This document shows positions 27,836 to 35,773 of a stretch of 64,000 bases of DNA, piece by piece. Below the pieces are notes generated by a model. The model was not told the DNA's origin. It saw only the letters and a list, made by a program, of their open reading frames with translations, and did no database searches. Origin of the DNA: Paraburkholderia sp. PGU19 (GTDB lineage: Bacteria > Pseudomonadota > Gammaproteobacteria > Burkholderiales > Burkholderiaceae); the NCBI RefSeq assembly GCF_013426915.1, contig NZ_AP023180.1, forward strand, positions 1,612,001 to 1,676,000, read 5' to 3'. The position numbers were made by a program, and so were the translations under genes. Positions within the stretch are counted from its first letter, which is position 1; the number at the start of each line of letters is the position of its first letter.

Positions 27836-29230
27836 TTAACCCGCCGTGCCCTCAGCTGGAAGATTGACATAGAACGTCGCACCGCAGTCCGGATTATTCA
27901 ATGCCCAGATTGATCCACCGTGCTTCAGCACGATTGTGCGACTGATTGAGAGACCGAGCCCCAGGCCGTGTGGTTTCGACGTGAAATAGGGTTTGAAGAT
28001 CATGTCGAGCTGCTCCACCGTCACGCCGGGTCCACGGTCTCGCACCGCGATCTGCACGGAGCCTCCTCTATCTGAAGTAACGTCTACTTCCACTGTGCGA
28101 CCGGGACTCCCGGGATCACAAACAGCCTCGAACGCATTTAAAAGCAGATTGAGTACAACCTGCTGCAACTGCACCCTGTCACCGCATACGGGTGGAAGAT
28201 CATCGTCGACATGGACTTTCGTTTGAATACCGCGAATGATTGCATCGCTGTGGACCAGCGACACGACGTCGTGAATCAGACTGGCCAGATCAAGCCTCTG
28301 AACTTCAATTTCTCCCTTTCTAACCAGTGTCCGGATCCGCCGTATGATTTCACTCGCACGACAGTCATCGGCGACGACGTCCTTCAAGGTTTCACGAACT
28401 TCTCGAAGATTGATGGGCGTGCTTTCGATGAAGTGCTGCACTGCCTGTACGTTACTCAATATCGCCGTAAGCGGCTGATTCAGTTCGTGTGCGAGCGACC
28501 CTGCCATTTCGCCCAATGATGAAACTCGAGCGAGATGAGCAAGTTCCTGCGCATTGCGTTGAAGCTCATACCGTTCACTCCGGTCGACGATGATGGCCAG
28601 GCGTATATCGATTCCGCTGATTCTGCATACGTTCGTTGATACTTCCGCCAGAAATTCTGTGCCGTCGGCTTTTCTGGCCACGACCGTCATTGTCCTGGAC
28701 TGCCGGTCATCGCTCACAACGAGCGGATCGGGGATCGAATGGTCTCCCTGATTCCGCGGTTCGGGGAATAGAACACTTGCCGGCATGCCTTGCATGCACT
28801 TTCCCCTATAACCAAACAGCTCAATGGCGCTAGGGTTCGCAAATGAAATCGCTTCGCGTTCGCCAAACCCAACTATGGGTATCGGAAGGCTCTCCAGCAG
28901 GTCGCTCGTCACGGGCGCAGTGTCGGGTTTTTTGCGGCTCCTTCCCCGTTCCAGCCATTGAGATTGTGCCAATGGTCGGTGCAACGTCTTTCCAGTCGTC
29001 CCTTCGGAAGACAAGAAAATTTGGGCTGCAACCGTGTTCGTGGCACACACAGTTTGCGTAACTCCAGCTTTAACCAGTCTGCTAATAACATCGAGGTCAA
29101 AGATTCGCCTCACCCTGATCATTCCAGGATCGACAACCGCGCGCGCATCGAACAGGTGTCGTTTCTGAACAAGAATTTTTGACACCATGAGCATGGTCGC
29201 GCCATAGAAGTTCGCTGACGTGGTGACCAT
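27836..29230 (-). CDS. PAS-domain sensor histidine kinase, FixL-like, with unassigned N-terminal region
   Basis: From ATG 29230 (AAGGAG five bases upstream) the protein has 464 residues. Residues 1-110 match no family I know and contain no membrane helix. A PAS domain follows at about 111-225 (LPIPIVGFGEREAISFANPSAIELFGY), then a HisKA region with phospho-acceptor His248 in SLAHELNQPLTAIL and the ATPase boxes NLLLNAFEA, DRGPGV, FKPYFTSKPHGLGLGLSIS. The kinase is soluble, so it probably senses a cytoplasmic cue. The N-terminal segment has Cys residues (QTVCATN) and could be an extra sensory module. Confidence 0.9.
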   Translation of the reverse strand: MVTTSANFYGATMLMVSKILVQKRHLFDARAVVDPGMIRVRRIFDLDVISRLVKAGVTQTVCATNTVAAQIFLSSEGTTGKTLHRPLAQSQWLERGRSRKKPDTAPVTSDLLESLPIPIVGFGEREAISFANPSAIELFGYRGKCMQGMPASVLFPEPRNQGDHSIPDPLVVSDDRQSRTMTVVARKADGTEFLAEVSTNVCRISGIDIRLAIIVDRSERYELQRNAQELAHLARVSSLGEMAGSLAHELNQPLTAILSNVQAVQHFIESTPINLREVRETLKDVVADDCRASEIIRRIRTLVRKGEIEVQRLDLASLIHDVVSLVHSDAIIRGIQTKVHVDDDLPPVCGDRVQLQQVVLNLLLNAFEAVCDPGSPGRTVEVDVTSDRGGSVQIAVRDRGPGVTVEQLDMIFKPYFTSKPHGLGLGLSISRTIVLKHGGSIWALNNPDCGATFYVNLPAEGTAG

Positions 29231-29394
29231 TACCGGTCTCCTTGCCGCCGAACCCACACATAGTCGATGGGTTCCCGAAGGGTGGTCGATATCAACCGTC
29301 GAGGCAGTCTTTCGACCTCTTTGATAGTCGTCAATGAGGAACTGCTGCGTGCGTCATACAGGATTATTCTTGCTTGATAATAGGTCGATTTCAT
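29230..29394 (-). CDS. Candidate small protein translationally coupled to the sensor kinase
   Basis: A 54-codon frame starts at ATG 29394 and ends in TAATG, its stop sharing a base with the kinase start. The sequence (ARIILYDARSSSSLTTIKEV, RLPRRLISTTLREPIDYVWV) looks protein-like. The frame also continues upstream to a TTG at 29469. There is no strong ribosome binding site before ATG 29394. It could be a genuine small partner, a leader that couples translation, or chance. Confidence 0.35.
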   Translation of the reverse strand: MKSTYYQARIILYDARSSSSLTTIKEVERLPRRLISTTLREPIDYVWVRRQGDR

Positions 29395-29933
29395 GAACTT
29401 TTCGGTATTGTTTTCCTTGGTGTCATCACAAGGAAAGTTGTTAGATTGATGAAAAAATGAAGCCTTCAACTCTCTTAAGCTTCCCTTAAGAAATGTGGTT
29501 TTTATCGGCTGCGATAGTGAGCGTGCTTAACTTAGTGATCTAGTTACTAAACCCGGTCAGCGTTGACGCGGAGCGGAGACGACACCCGCGACGCTTCCTT
29601 GGGTTATTAGCAAACGGTCGGACCAGCGTGCGGGAGAGATCGGTCCGTCAGCTGAATCGTTGCGTGCCGAAGTTCAACTGTGTCGGACCGACATGGTTTC
29701 ACGCGGGTCAAATAGCCGGTTTCCCATTTGGCATTTGCCACCTTCCGTTCTTCGTTTCCTGATCGATTGCCTTAGCGGCCATCTCCACGCGCGCGGTGAT
29801 TAATTCGTCGTACTTCAACCGTATAAGACTAAAGATCAATAGTGTTCTCGCTAAAGAAATACCACACTGGAACTTGTCGTACTGACGGATCGCGGCACGA
29901 CGCGCCCATGGCTAACAGGAAGGAGTGTGTACC
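29395..29933. promoter_or_regulatory. AT-richer divergent control region with a CTTAAG hairpin
   Basis: This 540-bp gap separates the kinase operon (leftward) from the SYLF lipoprotein gene (rightward). A perfect 7-bp inverted repeat, TCTTAAG at 29473-29479 and CTTAAGA at 29485-29491, with a five-base loop, lies upstream of the kinase and could be an operator. The remainder up to 29900 shows no gene. GGAAGGAG at 29919-29926 is the ribosome binding site for the lipoprotein. Confidence 0.45.
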
Positions 29934-30557
29934 ATGTCGAAAATTGTTACTGCGCTCGCCATCATTTCGGCTATGACGTTCGTGGCAGCGTGCACAACTA
30001 CCGGTTCTATGGACAACACCGCAATGTCGTCGATCCCGGCACAACCAATAGCAGTTGCGCCACCTCCAAACATACAACCGACAAGTGCCACCAAGGTTCT
30101 GGACGCGGACGCCCGAGCTGCAATGTTTACTCTGGTCTCCGCGAATCCCAAGATGGATGATCTGGCTCACCATGCCAAAGCAATCCTGGTGTTTCCAAAC
30201 GTCGTGAGGGCAGGTTTCCTTGCAGGGGTATCTCATGGCGCCGGTGAGCTGATCGAAAACGGGAAGGTGACCGGGTACTACGCAACCACTTCGCTTTCTT
30301 ACGGTTTCCAGGCGGGCGTGCAGCAATACGCGTATGTCATGCTCTTCATGACAGACGCGGCACTCAATAACCTGAAAACGAGTAGCGATTTCGAGATCGG
30401 GGTTGGACCGACCGTGGTTGTGGTTGACCAGGGGATGGCGAAAAATCTGAATACCGAAACTGCGAAGTCGGATGTCTACGCCATCGTCTTTGATCAGCGC
30501 GGCTTGATGGCCGGGTCAGCACTAAGAGGGACAAAGATCAGTCGTATCAGCAGATAA
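29934..30557 (+). CDS. SYLF/Ysc84-domain lipoprotein
   Basis: The 207-residue protein has a lipoprotein signal ending MTFVAAC (Cys20) and a polar linker. A SYLF (Ysc84) domain follows from about residue 55 to the end, with KAILVFPNVVRAGFLAGVSHGAGEL and SLSYGFQAGVQQYAYVMLFM as typical strands. Eukaryotic SYLF domains bind phosphoinositides; the bacterial lipoproteins are thought to be envelope-associated. AAGGAG precedes ATG 29934. It is divergent from the two-component operon and may be a target of it, which is inference. Confidence 0.88.
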   Translation: MSKIVTALAIISAMTFVAACTTTGSMDNTAMSSIPAQPIAVAPPPNIQPTSATKVLDADARAAMFTLVSANPKMDDLAHHAKAILVFPNVVRAGFLAGVSHGAGELIENGKVTGYYATTSLSYGFQAGVQQYAYVMLFMTDAALNNLKTSSDFEIGVGPTVVVVDQGMAKNLNTETAKSDVYAIVFDQRGLMAGSALRGTKISRISR

Positions 30558-31074
30558 ATGTAATGTCGTGGAATCGGCAACCAATGAGGCACCAGTTCAT
30601 TTGCGTGGTCGGGCGGGACATTGCGATTTCAACCGCGCCGGCCCCACCCTTGTCTGCCAGCAATGCCGGCTCGCACATGGACAAGCTTCATCAATATGGA
30701 AGCTATGCAGTTATCTTATGTGTTAGCAGATATCAAGGAACATCGGAAATGTCACACGACTAGAACCGTCAATTCACTAAGTGACACGCCATAAGCGATC
30801 TTCTCTTGATCGCATTTTCGTTAGTGCTGACTGCCAGCCTTCATCGAGTAGTTGTACAACATCTACACGAAGTGGCTACCGACGCTTCGACGCAAACAAT
30901 TCCGATTCAACCCGCGTAATTCAGGCGCTTATATGAGCGCCGCGCAGGCAGCTGTCTATCGCACAATTGATTCGCTTTCTCAGAACAAAAGCGGGGGCTT
31001 CTTCCAGCGAAAACTCATTGCGCCGCTCGTTCCGTATCGGGCGGCCGTTGCTATCAGCGCGCAGGCGTTTGTCT
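30558..31074. other. Intergenic region, no convincing gene
   Basis: About 520 bp. Short frames at 30563-30763 and 30852-31091 show no family features. A 6-bp stem, GCGATC at 30795-30800 and GATCGC at 30808-30813, followed by ATTTTCGTT is a weak terminator candidate for the SYLF gene, although it is 240 bp past the stop. Confidence 0.4.
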
Positions 31075-31410
31075 TCACGCCATCGGCATAGCAGCTACAT
31101 GCGGGCCAACCGGGCTTTGCGCCTCACCGGGCGCCACCGGACAGTAAAGGCCATCGTGCGGCCCTGGTGCGCTCATGAAGCGCTCTGCATGGTGCCCGGT
31201 CAGATAGTGATAGTCGCTGTGCGCGTGGAAATATGCCAGCGACGTCAGCATTGCTGCCCGCTCGGTACGGCAGATTCTGCGCGTCTGAGTCTCGTTCCGC
31301 CAAGCAACGGGATCAAACCGCCAACCGTCTGGTGTCTGCACGAGCGGAATCGGCGGTGTCCAGCCCGCCGTTGACAGGCATTGACAGTGGAGGTCCCGGC
31401 TAACGGCAAC
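31075..31410 (-). pseudogene. Remnant of a DUF2950-family exported protein gene
   Basis: The minus strand is open from about 31410 to a stop at 31075 and carries scattered DUF2950 signatures. GWTPPIPLVQTPDGWRFDP is followed by ETQTRRICRTERAAM (family: RRIGRNEL) and then a stretch where the family has AYVDAQ-type residues. It ends HDGLYCPVAPGEAQSPVGP, close to the family's DGLYWPA-GEPESPLGP motif. The N-terminal half and the signal peptide are missing, and the central part is shortened, so this is a deletion relic. The identification rests on remembered family motifs. Confidence 0.6.
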
Positions 31411-31571
31411 GCCCGGTAGCTGCCGGATAACCTCGGAACCGAACCCACGCTGCGTCCTGACAGAAACGCCCTATACTTTTCTGGCAAGACATTCGCAACC
31501 AGGGTGCGGCAACGCTCTGTGTGAAGCATTCCAGACGTATCCCGTCGCTCGGTATTAGCTGGAGCAAACAC

Positions 31572-32750
31572 ATGAAAAAGTGCCTCGTGGCTGGTGCTGC
31601 GGTCGTCACCCTGACGGGGACGGCGCATGCCCAGAGCAGTGTGACGCTGTATGGCCTGATTGACGCAGGGCTGACCTACACGAATAGCCAGATTTCCGGA
31701 ACGGGTTCGGGTGGCCACAGCAACTGGCAGATGACCAGCGGTTCAGTCCAGTACAGTCGCTGGGGACTACGTGGTGCCGAAGATCTGGGTGGAGGGTTGA
31801 AGGCCATCTTTACTCTGGAAAGTGGCTTTAACGTCAACAACGGACAACTCTCATCGAACAATCGTCTCTTTAACCGTCAGGCTTTTGTTGGTCTGACCAC
31901 CCGCGAATATGGCACGATCACACTCGGTCGCCAGACCGACGACATGGTCGACTTCGTGGCACCGCTTTCGCTGACGGGAACAGAGTATGGCGGTGTGCAC
32001 TTTGCTCACCCATTCGACGTCGACAACCTGAACGACTCATTCCAGATCAACAACTCGGTCAAGTATGAGAGTCCGGAATACTACGGATTCAAGATCGGCG
32101 GGCTGTATGGTTTCTCGAATCAAGCCGGTGGCTTTGCAAACAATCGCGCCTATAGTGTGGGCATGTCCTACCTCTGGGGGCCCCTGAACTTTGGGGCGGG
32201 CTATCTGCATCTGAATAGCGCTGCCAGGACACCTGGCCAGGTCAATACGGGCGGCGCAGTGACCGATACGACGGGCGCTTCGCTTCAGGGACTACTGGCG
32301 CCAACCGCTGTTCCGTTAGGCGCGCTTGCCGCGCGCCAGCAAACCTGGGGCGCGGGCGTGAATTACACGTTCGGCCCAGCTGTTGCCGGCTTCGTCTACA
32401 CGCAGACCAATCTGACGGGTCTGTTTCAGACTGGCTTTAGCACGCACTTCCAGAACTTCGAAGGTAACTTCCGATATGCGCTGAACCCAGCCGTTGAACT
32501 CTCGGCCGCCTATACGTATTCGCGCGCAGGTGGAAACTCAGGCAGTGGCAGTCCGCACTGGAACCAGGTGAGCGCGATGGCAGACTACAGTTTCTCGCGC
32601 CGAACGGATGCATACATACAGGGAACCTGGCAAGGACTGAGCGCGGGCAGCAACTCCCCATTGGGGGTCGCCTGGATCAACGGCGTGAGTGCGCCGTCGT
32701 CCACGAGCAATCAGGTCGAAGCGACCGTCGGCCTGCGTCACCGTTTCTAA
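31572..32750 (+). CDS. Gram-negative trimeric porin (OmpC/Opc-like)
   Basis: From ATG 31572 the 392-residue protein has a signal peptide cleaved after TAHA, then the standard betaproteobacterial porin opening QSSVTLYGLIDAGLTY. SRWGLRGAEDLGGGLKAIFTLESGFN and FNRQAFVGLTTREYGTITLGRQ follow, and it ends with VEATVGLRHRF, whose terminal Phe is the beta-barrel assembly signal. It forms a 16-strand outer-membrane diffusion pore. GGAG lies seven bases before the ATG; the upstream open frame to 31521 would hide the signal peptide. Confidence 0.95.
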   Translation: MKKCLVAGAAVVTLTGTAHAQSSVTLYGLIDAGLTYTNSQISGTGSGGHSNWQMTSGSVQYSRWGLRGAEDLGGGLKAIFTLESGFNVNNGQLSSNNRLFNRQAFVGLTTREYGTITLGRQTDDMVDFVAPLSLTGTEYGGVHFAHPFDVDNLNDSFQINNSVKYESPEYYGFKIGGLYGFSNQAGGFANNRAYSVGMSYLWGPLNFGAGYLHLNSAARTPGQVNTGGAVTDTTGASLQGLLAPTAVPLGALAARQQTWGAGVNYTFGPAVAGFVYTQTNLTGLFQTGFSTHFQNFEGNFRYALNPAVELSAAYTYSRAGGNSGSGSPHWNQVSAMADYSFSRRTDAYIQGTWQGLSAGSNSPLGVAWINGVSAPSSTSNQVEATVGLRHRF

Positions 32751-33051
32751 GGCCCGCCGCGCTGGACCCCGAGAAGAGTGGGGGCATCGCGGGCATTCCC
32801 GTCTCAGCGGCGGCCGTCCTCCCATGCACCACGCGAGAGACGCCGGCCGCGGCGCGCATATATAGAACCAAGGTCTACTATCGGCATCGCCCGCGGTCTC
32901 CTACGCTGTCGATGAGCAGGCGAATGCGGCCCGCCGCGCATCGCCCGGCCATGTCGTCCCACGGAATCCACCCTCACGCCACGGTCCGGGAAGCGCGAAT
33001 GCCCGGAGGCGCCTCGCCGCCCTTCTCTTCCCCGACCCCTAAGGGCAGATC
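32751..33051. other. Intergenic region, nothing recognised
   Basis: About 300 GC-rich bases between the porin and a small exported protein. AAGGGCAG at 33041-33048 serves as ribosome binding site for the next gene. No terminator-like hairpin with a T tract or promoter could be assigned. Confidence 0.4.
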
Positions 33052-33351
33052 ATGAAGAAGCACAGTCTGTTTTTTGCAATGGCGCCCGCGCTGCTTTTCG
33101 TGAACGTCGCTGTCGCCCAGCAATACCCGATTCTCGACGCCGTCGCGAACCGGATCGTGCAGAAATACCAGAACTCGAGTTGCGAGCAATTGTGGCAGGA
33201 GCGCGCCGAGAAGAAAGGCAGACCGAAGCCCCAGGGCGAGGACATGGCGATCCAGGCGATGCGCAACGACCCGCAGATGCGCGCCGCGTTCATCGACCGC
33301 GTGGCCGCGCCGATAGCCAACAAGATGTTCGAGTGCGGGATGATCCCCTGA
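33052..33351 (+). CDS. Small exported protein, unknown function
   Basis: The 99-residue protein has a signal peptide (MKKHSLFFAMAPALLFVNVAVA) and a short helical mature part of about 75 residues. Two Cys (SSCEQLW and FECGMIP) could form a disulphide. It is the first gene of a rightward group with the DUF2092 gene (46 bases downstream) and the repeat protein. Family not recognised. Confidence 0.75.
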   Translation: MKKHSLFFAMAPALLFVNVAVAQQYPILDAVANRIVQKYQNSSCEQLWQERAEKKGRPKPQGEDMAIQAMRNDPQMRAAFIDRVAAPIANKMFECGMIP

Positions 33352-33397
33352 TCGCCGCTGGGCGTGCCGTCACGCTGGCTTGATCACGGAGGCTGCG

Positions 33398-34267
33398 ATG
33401 ACTTTATGGAACCAGGCCCTGTGCGCAGCGGTCGTCGCTCTGAGCGTGTGCCTTGCCTCGAGCGGCAACGCGCAGCAACACGCGAACGCGCCCTCGAACG
33501 TTGCGGCGAAACATGTGCGCAAGGCCGCCGCGCCCGACTTTCAGCCGGGGCTCGACCAGCACGCGCTCGACGTCATCAAGGCCGCATGCGAGCGCCTCGC
33601 GGCCGCGAAGTCGATGGCGTTCATGGCCATCGTCTCGTACGAGAGCCCGAGCCGACTCGGCCCGCCCCTCATCTACTCGACCAAGTCGGAAGTCATCATG
33701 CAGCGGCCCGACAAGCTGCGCGTGATCACGCTCAGCGACGGTCCGCGCTCGGAGTTCTACTACGACGGCAAGACGATGACGGCCTTCTCGCCGGCCGAGA
33801 ACCTGGTGGCCGTGACCGACGCGCCGCCGACGATCGACGACGCGCTCAAGAAAGCCTATGACATCGGCGCGATCTATTTCCCGTTCACCGACGTGATCGT
33901 CGCGGACCCGTACAAGGACATCGCCGATGCGTTGAAGATCGCCTTCTATATTGGCCAGTCGAGCGTCGTCGACAACACGACAACGGACATGGTCGCGTAC
34001 GTGACGGGTGACGTGTTCGTGCAGGCCTGGATCGGCACGGAGGACAAGCTGCCGCGCCGCATCGATGCCGTCTACCTGAACGATCCCGCGCGGCTGCGCC
34101 ACGTGGTGGCGCTCACGAACTGGGTGCTGGACCCGCCGTTTGCACCTGACGCGTTCGTGTCGTCCGACGCGTCCGGCGCGGCGCACATCGCATTCGAGCG
34201 CCCCGACGCCGTCAACGCGCCCGGTATGAAGCCGCCGCCGAAGGCCAGGCCCGCCAATCCTCAATGA
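33398..34267 (+). CDS. Exported DUF2092-family protein
   Basis: The 289-residue protein has a signal peptide cleaved after SGNA. The DUF2092 core follows, with LAAAKSMAFMAIVSYESPS, then SEVIMQRPDKLRVITLSDG and FYYDGKTMTAFSP. This layout resembles the LolA/LolB-like fold of outer-membrane lipid or lipoprotein carriers, so a periplasmic carrier role is possible. ATG 33398 follows GGAGG. Its stop overlaps the start of the repeat protein (ATGA), so the two are coupled and probably act together. A Pro/Lys-rich tail ends the protein. Confidence 0.82.
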   Translation: MTLWNQALCAAVVALSVCLASSGNAQQHANAPSNVAAKHVRKAAAPDFQPGLDQHALDVIKAACERLAAAKSMAFMAIVSYESPSRLGPPLIYSTKSEVIMQRPDKLRVITLSDGPRSEFYYDGKTMTAFSPAENLVAVTDAPPTIDDALKKAYDIGAIYFPFTDVIVADPYKDIADALKIAFYIGQSSVVDNTTTDMVAYVTGDVFVQAWIGTEDKLPRRIDAVYLNDPARLRHVVALTNWVLDPPFAPDAFVSSDASGAAHIAFERPDAVNAPGMKPPPKARPANPQ

Positions 34268-35241
34268 GGAGGCGCATCGTGAAGACAATCGTGATCTACG
34301 TGGCCGCGTGCGTGATTCCCGCTTTCGCGTCGGGCCCCGCCGGCGCCTGGGGACATGCGGATGCCTGGGGACGCGCGGGCGGTTGGGGACATGCCGGCGG
34401 CTGGTCGCGCCCGTACGGCTCGGACTCGATGACGCGCAGCAATGTCTGGGGCGGCAGCGAAACGCACACGCCCGGGCAGGGCACCACCGCGACCAACCGC
34501 TACGGCGATACGGCCACGCACGCTGCGGGCTCCAACCAGACCACCTACAGCAACAGGTACGGCGCAAGCGCGACCCACACTTACGGCCAGGGCACCACGG
34601 CCACCGGTGCGTATGGTGGCACGGCCACGCACGTCGCGGGCTCCGGGCAGACCACCTACTCGAATCGGTACGGCGCAAGCGCGACCCACACCTACGGCCA
34701 GGGAACCACAGCGACCAACGCCTATGGCGGCTCCGCGACGCACGTCGAGGGATCGGGCTACACGACCTACACGAACGCATCGGGCGCGACCGCATATCAC
34801 AGCACATACTACGGCGCGGCCTACCCCGCCTACCATCCGCCGACCACGGTGAACGTCTACGGATCGGGTTGCTACAACTGCGGCGGCTGGTCAACGGCGG
34901 GAGCGGCCGCAGCGGGTGCGGTCGTCGGCGTCGCGGCCGGCGCGGCGATCGCCTCCGCGAACACGGCGGCGGTCGCCTCGAACGCGTATAACAGCGGCTA
35001 TGCGGCCGCGAATACGGTGAACACGTACAACGCCGGCTACGTGGCCGGCGCGACGACCGCAGCGCCCCCGCCCGCCCCTGTCAGCGGGTACTTCGCGATG
35101 GGCGCAATCTACGCGACGCTACCCGCCCGTTGCATCACGCCCGCCGGCCTGGGCGGCACCTATTACCTGTGTGGCAATTCGTGGTTCAAGCCCTCGTATG
35201 GCGCGAACGGCGTCTACTACCGCGTCGTGCCCGCGCCCTGA
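34264..35241 (+). CDS. Exported repeat protein with Gly/Thr/Tyr-rich tandem 37-mers
   Basis: The 325-residue protein has a signal peptide (IVKTIVIYVAACVIPAFASG), a Trp/Gly/Ala-rich stretch (about 28-50) and three tandem 37-residue repeats (about 63-173). A Gly/Ala-rich glycine-zipper-like segment (about 210-250) and a C-terminal domain with a Cys pair (ARCITPAGLGGTYYLCGNSWFKP) complete it. The repeats carry THTYGQGTTAT and ATHVAGSG motifs suited to stacked beta strands. It is coupled by ATGA overlap to the DUF2092 gene. The C-terminal domain resembles that of short exported proteins found beside DUF2092. The function is unknown; a surface or matrix role is a guess. Confidence 0.8.
   Translation: MRRRIVKTIVIYVAACVIPAFASGPAGAWGHADAWGRAGGWGHAGGWSRPYGSDSMTRSNVWGGSETHTPGQGTTATNRYGDTATHAAGSNQTTYSNRYGASATHTYGQGTTATGAYGGTATHVAGSGQTTYSNRYGASATHTYGQGTTATNAYGGSATHVEGSGYTTYTNASGATAYHSTYYGAAYPAYHPPTTVNVYGSGCYNCGGWSTAGAAAAGAVVGVAAGAAIASANTAAVASNAYNSGYAAANTVNTYNAGYVAGATTAAPPPAPVSGYFAMGAIYATLPARCITPAGLGGTYYLCGNSWFKPSYGANGVYYRVVPAP
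34450..34782 (+). repeat. Three in-frame tandem copies of a 111-bp unit
   Basis: Units start at 34450, 34561 and 34672, each 111 bp (37 codons), and a decayed fourth start appears at 34783. The last two units are closest to each other at DNA level (GGCGCAAGCGCGACCCACAC starts both), so the array probably grew by unequal recombination. Confidence 0.9.
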
Positions 35242-35560
35242 GGGACGCGAGGCGCACGGCGTCGGGCGGCGTCCGCGCCGACACGACATCTGACGGAGGA
35301 CTGAACGGTGCACCATCGTCACAATCGACCCGTAGACCGTGATACCCGACAGCGGCCACTCGACGGTGTCAATGTCCATTGATAGAACTCCATACGTGCA
35401 GTTGACTCTGCACGTGTCCGCCGATGCGTGCGTCGGGGTCAATCAGCCAATCGGGGATCATTGGCGGCACGACATCAGACCGGGTAGCGTACGTCACGGC
35501 GATATCGCGGGAATCTGGATCGGTTCGTGTTGATCGAGCCTTGCAGCAAGGAGAGCAACC
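35242..35560. other. Intergenic region with an 8-bp perfect hairpin
   Basis: No gene is seen. ACGTGCAG at 35394-35401 and CTGCACGT at 35408-35415 form a perfect 8-bp stem with a six-base loop but no T tract, so it is either an operator or an RNA hairpin upstream of the Cys-rich protein gene. AAGGAGAG at 35548-35555 is that gene's ribosome binding site. Confidence 0.5.
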
Positions 35561-35773
35561 ATGAAGAACATTTTGATGGGCGTTTTAGCGGGTCTCTCAT
35601 TCGGGTGTCTTGCCGCCCAGAATTGCAACGACATAAAGACCAATTGCATCGACAACTACAATCGGGACATCGGAGGGTGTGGAAATTACTCCGACAGACG
35701 AGCAGAACTTTGCAAGGCGGACGCACAAAATCGATATCTGTCATGCATTCAGGCTGGTGGCTGCGGGGGCTGA
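35561..35773 (+). CDS. Small Cys-rich exported protein
   Basis: The 70-residue protein has a short signal peptide (MKNILMGVLAGLSFG, cleavage probably after CLAA). Its roughly 50-residue mature part holds six Cys at positions 22, 29, 40, 51, 62 and 68, evenly spaced 6-11 residues apart. Three disulphides would make a compact, stable fold. A strong AAGGAGAG precedes the ATG. The family is not recognised. It ends one base before the IS1182 relic begins, so its native downstream context was probably lost. Confidence 0.7.
   Translation: MKNILMGVLAGLSFGCLAAQNCNDIKTNCIDNYNRDIGGCGNYSDRRAELCKADAQNRYLSCIQAGGCGG

Noticed and set aside
30563..31091. Two short plus-strand frames downstream of the SYLF lipoprotein
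   Set aside because: No domain or convincing start; the second runs into the DUF2950 relic.
34450..34782. 111-bp periodic repeats considered as a CRISPR-like array
   Set aside because: Units are contiguous, in-frame and coding, with no unique spacers and no cas genes nearby.
33404..34894. A 496-codon open frame on the minus strand across the DUF2092 and repeat-protein genes
   Set aside because: It is Arg/Ser-rich, without signal, domain or ribosome binding site, and lies antisense to two coupled genes with signal peptides. It is a by-product of GC-rich codon bias and the 111-bp repeats.
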